A stretch of 7,707 bases of DNA. Source: Candidatus Latescibacterota bacterium. Its GTDB lineage: Bacteria > Krumholzibacteriota > Krumholzibacteriia > Krumholzibacteriales > WJIX01. The stretch covers positions 1-7,707 of the forward strand of contig JAUXHZ010000042.1 in the NCBI GenBank assembly GCA_030621255.1. Direction: 5' to 3'. Below the pieces are notes generated by a model that saw nothing but the letters and a program-made list of their open reading frames with translations, made no database searches and was not told the origin of the DNA. Of this stretch, positions 1-7,200 are shown piece by piece (within the stretch, counting starts at the first letter, position 1; each line of letters opens with the position of its first letter). The position numbers and the translations under genes were made by a program.

Positions 1-2
1 TA

Positions 3-239
3 AATGTACTCCTGGACAGAGAGCTTGCTTCCCGGAACCCCGTAGTGGATATAGGGATTTACAGCGTTGATGGAGCCCTTGTAAATAATATATTCCACCG
101 AAAGGTGAATGATCCGAATTTCAGCGTTGTATGGAACGGCAAAACAACAAATGGAACTTCAGCGTCGAGCGGAGTCTATTTCTGTATGATTCGAGCTGGA
201 AACTTTGTTAAGACGGGCAAAATGCTTCTCGTCCGCTAG
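3..239 (+). CDS. C-terminal end of a secreted/surface protein with a FlgD-Ig / T9SS-type sorting domain (partial)
   Basis: Only the last 78 codons are in the window; the frame is open from the left edge, so the gene begins further upstream. A GTG at 45 is in frame but is not the likely start, because the upstream residues (ending in RNPV) fit the same domain. The visible residues follow the beta-strand pattern of FlgD-Ig/T9SS type A C-terminal domains: a strand with IYSVDGALV, then VVWNGKTTNGTSASSGVYF, where the WNG...NG...SGVYF signature is diagnostic, and a closing strand ending KTGKMLLVR. Such domains usually sit at the C terminus of large exported enzymes or adhesins in FCB-group bacteria and in many candidate phyla, and serve as outer-membrane secretion or anchoring signals. 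The function of the missing N-terminal part cannot be told. The gene converges on rlmN with 12 bp between the two stop codons. Confidence 0.82.
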   Translation, partial: NVLLDRELASRNPVVDIGIYSVDGALVNNIFHRKVNDPNFSVVWNGKTTNGTSASSGVYFCMIRAGNFVKTGKMLLVR

Positions 240-261
240 GCTTCTACGGAATTATCTTTTA
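232..261 (+). terminator. Candidate intrinsic terminator overlapping the stop codon of the left-edge gene
   Basis: TCCG (232-235), a bulged C, and TAG (237-239) pair with CTA (244-246) and CGGA (247-250) around a GCTT loop, giving a 7-bp stem with one bulge. It is followed by the T-rich run ATTATCTTTTAT. The stem includes the TAG stop codon. The hairpin lies between convergent genes and could in part serve both, but the U-rich tail is present only on the plus side. The tail is interrupted, so efficiency is uncertain. Confidence 0.42.
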
Positions 262-1298
262 TCTGTTATCTCTCTCTTTTGGTAGCTGAGTTGCCCGCAC
301 GCGGCTCCAATATCTTCTCCCCGGCTTCTTCTTACAGTTACGGCGGGGGCCCGTGGAAGGAGCAGTTCGATAAATCTGTTTATTCTTTCTTCTCCCGGTC
401 TGCTGAATTTGCAGGTATCCCAAGCGTTAAAAGGAATAAGATTTATTTTAAAAGGTTTCCCGGATGTGAGTTTTGCCAGCCTTAAGGCGTCTTCATCTGA
501 ATCATTTATATCCTTAAGGAGAACATATTCCAGGGTTGTCCGTGTTTCCTTTAACTCGGCAAACTTTTGCGCCGCATAGAGTGTATCGCTGATATTCTTC
601 GAAGCGGGCATTATTTTTTTCCTGACACGATCAGTTGTGGCGTTCAGTGAAACCGCCAGCCCGAATTTGAGATCCGATTCTGCGGCTTCAATGATCTTGC
701 CGGGAAACCCGATTGTGCTTACTGTAATTCTCTTTTCCCCCAGGGCGAAGGCATCGGGGTGATTTAAAATTTCAATTGCCCTGAAGAGATTATCAGTGTT
801 CAGGAATGGTTCACCCATCCCCATAAATACAATGTTGTATCTTTTTCGGGGGGGGATATAATTATCCTTAAAGAAAATAATCTGATTTAAGATTTCATCG
901 CATCGCAAATCCCTTATAAAGCCTGTTTCGCCGGTTCTGCAGAATGTGCATCCCAGGGCGCATCCAATTTGGCTGGAGATACAGATAGCTTGATGTTTTT
1001 CGAATTCCATAAGAACCGTTTCAATTAACAAGCTGTCTTCGCATTCGAGAACGATTTTTGTACTGCCGTCTTTAGAGGAAGCTGTTTTCTCAGCTGGAAG
1101 GAGCGTTGAAATTGAAAATAGTTCCTGGAATTTCTTTCTTAGATCAAGGGGGATGTTAGTCATATCGTAAAAATTCTTTACCCTTTTCTGGTACAGCCAC
1201 TTAAGTAACTGGGTTTTTCTGTGGCGTTTTTCTCCAACTCCTTCTATGATTATAGAGATTTCGTTAATTGAGAGATTCTTAATATTTTGTTTGTTCAA
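252..1298 (-). CDS. rlmN: RlmN: dual-specificity 23S rRNA A2503 / tRNA A37 C2-methyltransferase (radical SAM)
   Basis: This is a 348-residue protein of the usual RlmN length. It transfers a methyl group from SAM to C2 of adenine 2503 in 23S rRNA at the peptidyl-transferase centre; in E. coli the enzyme also modifies A37 of some tRNAs. The radical-SAM cluster motif CALGCTFC gives Cys113, Cys117 and Cys120. The two catalytic cysteines of the family are both visible: Cys106 in ICISSQIGC and Cys334 in GAACGQL, the methyl-carrying residue. GMGEPFLN (160-167) and STIG (194-197) are SAM-binding motifs, and AVSLNA (215-220) is typical. The N-terminal region (about 1-95) is the RNA-binding accessory domain. 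The start is TTG, chosen because AAGGAG lies 6-7 nt before it on the minus strand; no in-frame ATG is available close by. It is divergent from the phosphatase gene. All key residues are intact. The distinction from the resistance enzyme Cfr rests on overall RlmN-like sequence and a housekeeping context. Confidence 0.96.
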   Translation of the reverse strand: MNKQNIKNLSINEISIIIEGVGEKRHRKTQLLKWLYQKRVKNFYDMTNIPLDLRKKFQELFSISTLLPAEKTASSKDGSTKIVLECEDSLLIETVLMEFEKHQAICISSQIGCALGCTFCRTGETGFIRDLRCDEILNQIIFFKDNYIPPRKRYNIVFMGMGEPFLNTDNLFRAIEILNHPDAFALGEKRITVSTIGFPGKIIEAAESDLKFGLAVSLNATTDRVRKKIMPASKNISDTLYAAQKFAELKETRTTLEYVLLKDINDSDEDALRLAKLTSGKPFKINLIPFNAWDTCKFSRPGEERINRFIELLLPRAPAVTVRRSRGEDIGAACGQLSYQKREITDKR

Positions 1299-1318
1299 TT
1301 TCTTCTCCTTTTAATGAA

Positions 1319-1346
1319 ATGATATGTGAAAGGAAGCTTTTGTCCA
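1319..1346 (-). promoter_or_regulatory. Candidate sigma-70-type promoter of rlmN
   Basis: Read on the minus strand, TGGACA (1346-1341) is a 5/6 match to the -35 box and TATCAT (1324-1319) is a 5/6 match to the -10 box, with a 16-bp spacer. Transcription would start near 1312, leaving a very short leader that begins about at the AAGGAG ribosome binding site (1310-1305). The promoter lies inside the possible N-terminal coding region of the divergent phosphatase gene. Confidence 0.5.
1330..1342 (+). promoter_or_regulatory. Ribosome binding site favouring a TTG start for the Ppx/GppA gene
   Basis: AAAGGAAG is followed after a few bases by an in-frame TTG at 1340. The upstream in-frame ATG at 1319 has only TCTCCTTTTAATGAA before it, with no purine-rich Shine-Dalgarno sequence. 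This favours TTG 1340 over ATG 1319, although ATG is the intrinsically stronger codon. Confidence 0.45.
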
Positions 1347-2332
1347 GAACTAAAATTGATATATCGGCTTGTATAGATCTGGGAAGCAGTTATTTCAGAC
1401 TATTACATGCGGAAATAGCAGAGAGTGAAAGAGGGGTGGAAATCAACCCTCTTTTTGAAGAGGCAAGATATATAGGCTGGGGGGATGAAATTGAGAAAAC
1501 CCGGATAGTTTCACAAGACAGGATGCGGATCGCCGCGGAACTTTTAAACGAACTTATTGATATCTCTATTCACGCGGGGTGTGCGAAACCTGTTCTTGTT
1601 GGAACGAACGTATTCAGAAAAGCGGATAATTCTGATGAACTTCTTTCATATCTCCAGAAGAGTGTTTCACTCCGTATTCATATACTTTCAGAAATGGGTG
1701 AAGCGGCTCTTGGATTTTTAGGGACATCGTCGATTCTGGATAGTGAAGAAGAGGCGCTTCTTATAGATATAGGAGGAACGAGCACAGAAGTTGCGTGGGG
1801 AAAAGGAGGGTCCTTTGATGATTATATCGAGATTCCTTTCGGCACCCACAGAGTTGCTTTAATACAGAGGGCTGGGCCCGGCATGCTGGGGGGGCGTTTT
1901 TTAAAAAGGAATTTTCTCAATTCTCCGGAGCCTTTAGGCTCAGTCGGCGATTTGTTAAATTCGAGACTTTCTTCCTTGCCCTTCGGAGCAGAAAATTTTA
2001 AAATCGTTGCAACGGGAGGGACAGCTGTTAGTTCAGCCCTGATTCTGAGGTTTATGAAGAGAATGCCCAATGTGGTTGCAAATGACACTATAATTACTGA
2101 AGAATTGTTACTGATGGCCAGAAGGATGGACAGACTCTCTTTACGCGAGTTGTATCGTTTTCTTCCAGTAACGGAGCAGAGGGCAAGGCTTTTGATTCCG
2201 GGGCTTCATTTATTAACTTCGATTATCAGCTCTCTTGGAGTAAGTAAAATTAGAGTTACGCCTCGCGATCTTCGCTGGGGAGTTTTAATATCCGGGGGTA
2301 AATTCGAGGGAGGGTATTTGTTCAATGAGTAA
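1340..2332 (+). CDS. Ppx/GppA family phosphatase (exopolyphosphatase / guanosine pentaphosphatase-like)
   Basis: This is an actin-fold (ASKHA) phosphatase of about 330 residues from TTG 1340, or 337 from ATG 1319. The length is that of the single-module Ppx/GppA proteins that lack the C-terminal HD-like domain. Motifs, numbered from TTG 1340: phosphate-1 loop IDLGSSYFRLL (12-22); VGTNVFRKADN (87-97), equivalent to the family's GTxxxRxAxN; ILSEMGEAALGFLG around residues 115-128, equivalent to the ISGxEEA segment; phosphate-2 loop LLIDIGGTSTEV (140-151); and adenosine-side motif ATGGT (224-228). Family members hydrolyse inorganic polyphosphate from the end, convert pppGpp to ppGpp, or both, in the cytoplasm; the sequence does not decide which. 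The EEA motif is GEA here, but the second Glu, which from memory corresponds to catalytic Glu121 of E. coli Ppx, is kept. The gene overlaps the NtrX-like regulator start by 8 bp, so the two are almost certainly cotranscribed and probably translationally coupled. Confidence 0.88.
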   Translation: MSRTKIDISACIDLGSSYFRLLHAEIAESERGVEINPLFEEARYIGWGDEIEKTRIVSQDRMRIAAELLNELIDISIHAGCAKPVLVGTNVFRKADNSDELLSYLQKSVSLRIHILSEMGEAALGFLGTSSILDSEEEALLIDIGGTSTEVAWGKGGSFDDYIEIPFGTHRVALIQRAGPGMLGGRFLKRNFLNSPEPLGSVGDLLNSRLSSLPFGAENFKIVATGGTAVSSALILRFMKRMPNVVANDTIITEELLLMARRMDRLSLRELYRFLPVTEQRARLLIPGLHLLTSIISSLGVSKIRVTPRDLRWGVLISGGKFEGGYLFNE

Positions 2333-3698
2333 AAAAATTCTTATTGTTGACGATGAAGAGAGTATAAGGAACGTACTTGAAAAGCTCCTTATTTACGAGA
2401 AATATACGACTTTGGCCGTTTCCGATGGAAAGGGAGCAATAGAGGCTGTAAATAGTGAAATGGTCGATATAGTCCTTCTTGATATAAAGATGCCCGGAAT
2501 GGACGGAATTGAAGTCCTGAAACGAATAAAAGAGATAGATCCCACTCTTCCGGTGGTGATTGTTTCAGGTCACGGTACGATTGAAACCGCTGTGGAGGCG
2601 ACAAAGCTTGGGGCCTTCGATTTTATCGAAAAACCTATCGATATGGACAGAGTGCTTTTGACAGTAAGGAATGGGATTAAACAGGGAAAGTTGACAAGGC
2701 AGAATATTAGTTTGCAAAAACGTTTTGGAGGCAAAACGAGAATTGTTGGAGAGCATGAAACTATTAAGGAAATAATGGATATTATTGAGCGGGTGGCTCC
2801 AACTGCCGCGCGTGTGTTGGTGACTGGAGAAAACGGAACAGGCAAAGAGCTTGTTGCAAGAAGGATTCATGAATTAAGTGACAGGAGTTCTGAAAGTTTT
2901 ATAGAGGTAAACTGCGCCGCGATTCCGGAGGATCTGATTGAGAGTGAACTTTTCGGTCACGAAAAGGGAGCTTTTACAGGAGCTACATCAAGAAGAATCG
3001 GCAAATTTGAACTTGCTGACGAAGGGACATTATTTCTTGATGAGGTTGGAGATATGAGTCTGTCAGCTCAGGCGAAGGTTCTTCGTGTTCTTCAGGAATC
3101 TACATTCGAACGTGTGGGAGGCGCCGGGCGGATAGTTGTGAATGTAAGGGTTATCACCGCGTCTAATAAAGATCTGATTGAAGAAGTTGAAAAAGGGAAT
3201 TTCAGGGAGGATCTCTTTTTCAGGCTTAATGTTGTACCGATAGAGGTTCCTCCTTTAAGAAAACGGAGAACTGATATACCTCTTTTATCTGATTTTTTTC
3301 TAAAGCAGACTAGTGAAGAACTTGGAATTGTTACAAAAAGACTTTCCGGTTCAGCCCTTGGAATAATGAAAGGATATCGATGGCCCGGTAATGTCCGGGA
3401 ATTGAAGAATATTATTGAGAGATTGTGTATTCTAACAAAGGGTGATGAAATCAAGGATACTAATTTACCCTTTCTTTCCGGTGATCGAAAGAAGGGTTGG
3501 CAAAGTGATCCATTTTCCATAGAAAACTTCCAGAATTTCAGAGAATTGACAGAGAAGGAATATCTCCTTAGGAAAGTACAGAATAATAATGGAAATATTT
3601 CACAAACAGCTCGACAGCTTGGTATGCAGAGGAGCAATTTATACAAAAAACTCGAAAAATATGGTATTGATTACCGGGGCGAAGGGGAAACTGAATAG
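2325..3698 (+). CDS. NtrX/NtrC-family sigma-54-dependent response regulator
   Basis: This 457-residue protein has three domains in the order of NtrC-type response regulators. The receiver (about 3-118) has the acidic pocket Asp9/Asp10, phospho-acceptor Asp53 in LLDIKMPGMDG, the switch Ser81 and Lys103. The sigma-54 AAA+ domain (about 139-370) has Walker A GENGTGKE (168-175), the sigma-54 contact loop GAFTGA (215-220), Walker B GTLFLDE (234-240), arginine-finger candidates Arg294 and Arg300, and sensor II WPGNVREL (353-360). The C-terminal Fis-type HTH (about 418-448) reads MQRSNLYKKLEKYGI, very like NtrX. It should bind upstream enhancer sites and use ATP to open sigma-54 promoters when phosphorylated. 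The ATG lies inside the end of the phosphatase gene (8-bp overlap, ATGAGTAA), with GAGGGAGGG about 10 nt before it. No sensor kinase is in the window, so the signal is unknown. All catalytic motifs look intact. Confidence 0.93.
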   Translation: MSKKILIVDDEESIRNVLEKLLIYEKYTTLAVSDGKGAIEAVNSEMVDIVLLDIKMPGMDGIEVLKRIKEIDPTLPVVIVSGHGTIETAVEATKLGAFDFIEKPIDMDRVLLTVRNGIKQGKLTRQNISLQKRFGGKTRIVGEHETIKEIMDIIERVAPTAARVLVTGENGTGKELVARRIHELSDRSSESFIEVNCAAIPEDLIESELFGHEKGAFTGATSRRIGKFELADEGTLFLDEVGDMSLSAQAKVLRVLQESTFERVGGAGRIVVNVRVITASNKDLIEEVEKGNFREDLFFRLNVVPIEVPPLRKRRTDIPLLSDFFLKQTSEELGIVTKRLSGSALGIMKGYRWPGNVRELKNIIERLCILTKGDEIKDTNLPFLSGDRKKGWQSDPFSIENFQNFRELTEKEYLLRKVQNNNGNISQTARQLGMQRSNLYKKLEKYGIDYRGEGETE

Positions 3699-3786
3699 AA
3701 AAAAGAAGTCTGGTTTTGTGATCGCTGAAAATTTAAGATAAACTTGTTAACCGCAGGCATTTTCTCTCTTTTGTTAGAATATTTAT

Positions 3787-3815
3787 TTGACCGCCATCGA
3801 GTAAAATGTTAGATT
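3787..3815 (+). promoter_or_regulatory. Sigma-70-type promoter for the exported-protein / TPR-regulator pair
   Basis: TTGACC (3787-3792) matches the -35 consensus at 5 of 6 positions. After exactly 17 bp comes TAGATT (3810-3815), a 4/6 match to the -10 box, with an extended -10 TG at 3807-3808. Transcription would begin near 3822, giving a leader of about 60 nt that contains the inverted repeat at 3845-3867. It is the best promoter in the 183-bp gap after the NtrX-like gene. The rest of that gap (3699-3786) holds no gene and no convincing terminator. Confidence 0.6.
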
Positions 3816-3844
3816 AGTACATGGATAGTAGGGCTTGTTGGGAG

Positions 3845-3867
3845 TTTGAAGCTGTAATGGCTTCAAA
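3845..3867 (+). promoter_or_regulatory. Perfect 8-bp inverted repeat in the leader, just before the ribosome binding site
   Basis: TTTGAAGC (3845-3852) and GCTTCAAA (3860-3867) are exact reverse complements around TGTAATG. Two wobble pairs can extend the stem inward. It is followed by A-rich sequence, not a T run, so it is not an intrinsic terminator on either strand. It begins about 23 nt after the predicted transcription start and ends 4 nt before the GAGGAGGA ribosome binding site. It could be an mRNA hairpin that tunes translation or stability, or a dyad operator for a repressor. Confidence 0.55.
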
Positions 3868-3881
3868 AAAGAGGAGGAATC

Positions 3882-4211
3882 ATGAAAGTGAAAGTGTTAG
3901 GTAGTACCCTTCTTGTTATTATTCTCCTTTCATCTTCGGTATCCGCTACTACAACCGCGGGGTTATACGGCGTCAATTCAATCTCAACATTTCTCAATCT
4001 GTTTGCGGTTAGATTTATTGATCGATGTTGTGTTGATGCCGGAGGCGCCAATGCCGATAGTTGGACAGAGACAGGCGATCTCCTCGGTGGAGATGCCGAT
4101 GATTATGCTAATGGCAAGATGCCGGATCAGAACAAAGAGACCATAAATAGGCTTACACCGGGCTGTAATGATTTGGAAGTACAGAGGAAAGCAATAGTAT
4201 TTTGTCGGTAA
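3882..4211 (+). CDS. Small exported protein of unknown function (Sec signal peptide, four cysteines)
   Basis: I do not recognise this 109-residue protein. GAGGAGGA 3-4 nt before the ATG is a strong ribosome binding site and the start is clear. The N terminus is a textbook Sec signal peptide: Lys2 and Lys4, a hydrophobic core GSTLLVIILLSSSV, and a VSA cleavage motif predicted after Ala22. There is no lipobox cysteine. The mature form would be about 87 residues. It has a moderately hydrophobic stretch (STFLNLFAVRFI), a Cys49-Cys50 pair, an acidic Gly/Asp/Asn-rich middle (GDLLGGDADDYANG), and Cys95 and Cys108 near the C terminus, so two disulfides are possible after export. Only 38 bp separate it from the TPR regulator gene on the same strand, with no terminator between, so the two are probably cotranscribed. 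It may be a periplasmic or secreted signal, or a ligand sensed directly or indirectly by that regulator, but this is inferred from gene order only. It could also be an orphan small envelope protein. Confidence 0.72.
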   Translation: MKVKVLGSTLLVIILLSSSVSATTTAGLYGVNSISTFLNLFAVRFIDRCCVDAGGANADSWTETGDLLGGDADDYANGKMPDQNKETINRLTPGCNDLEVQRKAIVFCR

Positions 4212-4226
4212 CAAATCATAGGTTTG
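4212..4226 (+). other. Small hairpin immediately after the stop codon of the exported-protein gene
   Basis: CAAATC (4212-4217) can pair with GGTTTG (4221-4226) around ATA, giving six pairs including one G-T. No T run follows, so it should not terminate transcription. It may protect the upstream message end or be chance. Confidence 0.25.
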
Positions 4227-4239
4227 CCTGAGAGAAATT

Positions 4240-4252
4240 GGAGAAATCGATG
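4240..4252 (+). promoter_or_regulatory. Ribosome binding site deciding the start of the TPR regulator
   Basis: GGAG (4240-4243) lies 6 nt before ATG 4250, an ideal spacing. An alternative in-frame TTG at 4238 would add only four residues and has just a weak GAGAG before it, so ATG 4250 is preferred. Confidence 0.6.
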
Positions 4253-7200
4253 CCGGAAGACCCATCGGGTAATGACAATTTTGGATATGGTAAAGAACAC
4301 TCTGAAAATGATTTCAAATCTACAGGTTCTGCGGAAGAACTTGGGGATGTGCATTTTTCTACGGAGAACTATTCTGTAGCCCTGGAATATTATATGCAGG
4401 TTCTTCAGGAAAATGCAAATTGGAATTCAGTAGATATTATTCGCATATACCGTAAAATAAGTGATTGTTATAGAAAAAAGGGAATGTTGAGTGAAGCGAT
4501 GGCTTTTCTTGAAGATGCCAGGCTTCATTGCGCAGATGAGAGTGGTATACCCGAGGGCATATTATCGTGCCGGCGGGGTATAATTTACTACGAACAGGAC
4601 GAGATCAAAAAGGCTCTCAGAGAGGGCTGCCAGGCTTATAGAATATTAAGAATCAGCAATGAACACGGAGAAGTAGCTCATACACAGTTATTGATGGCTA
4701 ATTGTTATTCCAGGCTGGGAAAGAGCGACGAAGCTGAAAAGTATTATCTCGATGCACTTTCAACATATCGTAGAATAAATGATGTTGTCGGTGAATCATA
4801 CGTGCTTAATAACTTGGGATTATTCCACAAAAACGCGTGCCGTTGGGGAAGAGCTCTGCAATTTTTAAACAGGGCTCTGGGGATATGTGAAGAAATCGGA
4901 TTATCCAGGAATGAGATTCGTGTAAGACTTAATCTTGGGATTGTACATTTAAAAAAACGTGATTTTGCCGAAGCTGAGATTGCTTTTTCCAAGGTGCGTG
5001 AAATGGCCAGGAGAATAGGGGATGACCTGAAGTACGCGCGCGCGACACTCATGCTGGGAGTAAAAGAGACAAAAACCGGCAATTTGTTATCCGCTGAAAA
5101 ACATCTTCTCGAGGCAAAGGTTATTTCCGAGAAGAAAGAGTACAGGAGAGAAATTGCTTTGTCCGATGAGTTCCTCGGTGATTATATGTTTGTTAAAGGG
5201 GATTATGAAGGGGCTTCTGAAAATTATATGAAGGCGCTTGCCGGAGCCCGGAAGATTCATCCTGAAACTGATATTGCCGCTGAAGTGATGAGAAGGCAAA
5301 TGAATGTTCATCTGGCCCTCAAAGATCCCGGCAAGGTTTTGTCGATAGGTAAAGAAGCTCTCAAAGTAGCCGGGAATTGTAACGAAGTTCACGAGCTTGG
5401 TTTTATAGAAAGAGCGATGGGTGATGCCTACGCGATGCTGAAAGATAGAAAAAGAACGAAAAAGTATATTAACTCCAGTATTCGGGTCTTTCTGGCTGTC
5501 AACAATCCTTATGAAGCCCATAAATCAGGGTACAGTATAGGCGAACACCTATTAAGACAGGGTGATAGAAAATCCTTAATTATGGCTAGGAAGTTTATTA
5601 AAGAGTCCCTTTTCTATTTTGACAGAGCGGAAGAATATCAGGAAATTGTTAAATGTCATTACTTGTTGGCAAAGATAGAGTACTCACTTGATAATATGGA
5701 TGAATGCCTGTTTCATATGTACGAAACGAGGCATTTGGCCCAGGAACTTGGTGATCGTAATATTCTCCGCCGGCTGAACCGCTTGAGGAAGAAGATAGAA
5801 AAGAGTGCGGTTAATCCTGACATGGAATCTTTACGCGGGATTAACAGCCAGGAACAGTTTTCAAATATTCTGGTAACCGATTCGAATTTACAGGGATACC
5901 TGAACTATATTCTTAATGACCTGATGCGCAAATTGACCGTTCATCACGGTTTTGTAACCCTCTTTGATGAATCGGCAGATGGCGGTAATATACCCTTGGT
6001 TCTGGCAAGGCGCGGGATTTCCGGGAAGAATTCAATCAGGATCACTAATTGGTTTTTCGGCCGTGATTCGATACATTCTGCTGAAGGTTTTCTTGTAACA
6101 GATATTGGGAGTGACAGGAGAGTTACAGGGGTAAGGGATCTTTTCCCCGATTCCAGCGCGCCTGTCTATTTTTACCCTATACTCAAACAAGGTAAAAGGA
6201 TCGGTTTATTGTTTTTTCAGTCCGGGGCTGACAGTTCTGAAGTACCCAGACTTGGAACCGTATATAATGTAGTGTCAACATACGCGGGGTTTATCAGTTT
6301 TCTTCTCAAGGGTGTCATCGGGAATAAAGGGTGTCATAACCAGGCCGACAGAGTTAAGCGCAGCTGTGGATTTGAAGCTGTTCTTACTTGCAATGAAAAG
6401 ATGTTTAATATATGCAATCTGGCTCATCGGGTTGCATCTACCGACGCGACAGTTTTGTTAATGGGTGAGACAGGGACGGGGAAAGGACTTATAGCCAGGG
6501 GCATTCATGAGCTCAGCAACCGCAATACAGGTAAATATGTTCATGTTAACTGTGCTGCGTTACCTGAGAATATTCTTGAAAGCGAGTTGTTCGGTCATGT
6601 CATAGGGGCGTTTACTGGAGCGGTTATAAATAAAAAAGGACTTCTCATGGAGGCTGACGGAGGAACGGTATTTCTGGATGAAATAGGCAAAATGCCTCTT
6701 TCGTTACAGGGAAAACTGTTACAGTTCCTTGATACAAGAATGGTCAGGCCCGTTGGCAGTAATAAAATGAAGGAAATAGATGTAAGGTTAATATTTGCTT
6801 CAAAGGTTGATCTTTTAAATCTATGCAAAGAACAGAAGATGCTGGAGGATTTTTATTACAGGATAAACGATTTTCCTCTTACAATACCGCCATTGAGGGA
6901 AAGGCGGGAGGATATTAAGCTTCTTGCCGGGCACTATATTAATCAATTCGCCGGGGAGATGAAGAAGGATATTGCCGGTTTTTCTGATGAGGCTTATCAG
7001 CATATGTTGGATTACAGATGGGGAGGGAATGTCCGTGAGCTTGAAAAGGTTATAAAGCGGGCTGTGATTCTGGCGAACGAAAAAACCTTGATTACACCTG
7101 ACCTGCTCCTTTTTGATTCATCGGCGATTCATGGGAAGGCAGAAAAAGATAAGGGAGTTACGCTCTCTCAAAAGATACAAGATCTTGAAAAAGATCTAAT

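Noticed and set aside
2565..2870. Overlapping antisense open frames within the NtrX-like gene
   Set aside because: They are shadows of a well-conserved coding region; their translations are rich in Ser, Phe and Pro without any domain pattern or ribosome binding site.
3847..3870. Intrinsic terminator at the 3845-3867 dyad
   Set aside because: The stem is followed by an A run on the plus strand and has no T run on the minus-strand exit side, so it does not fit termination.
3913..4146. Alternative plus-strand frame of 77 codons inside the small exported-protein gene
   Set aside because: It has no ribosome binding site and no coherent signal or domain, while the overlapping 109-residue frame has both a strong Shine-Dalgarno sequence and a signal peptide.
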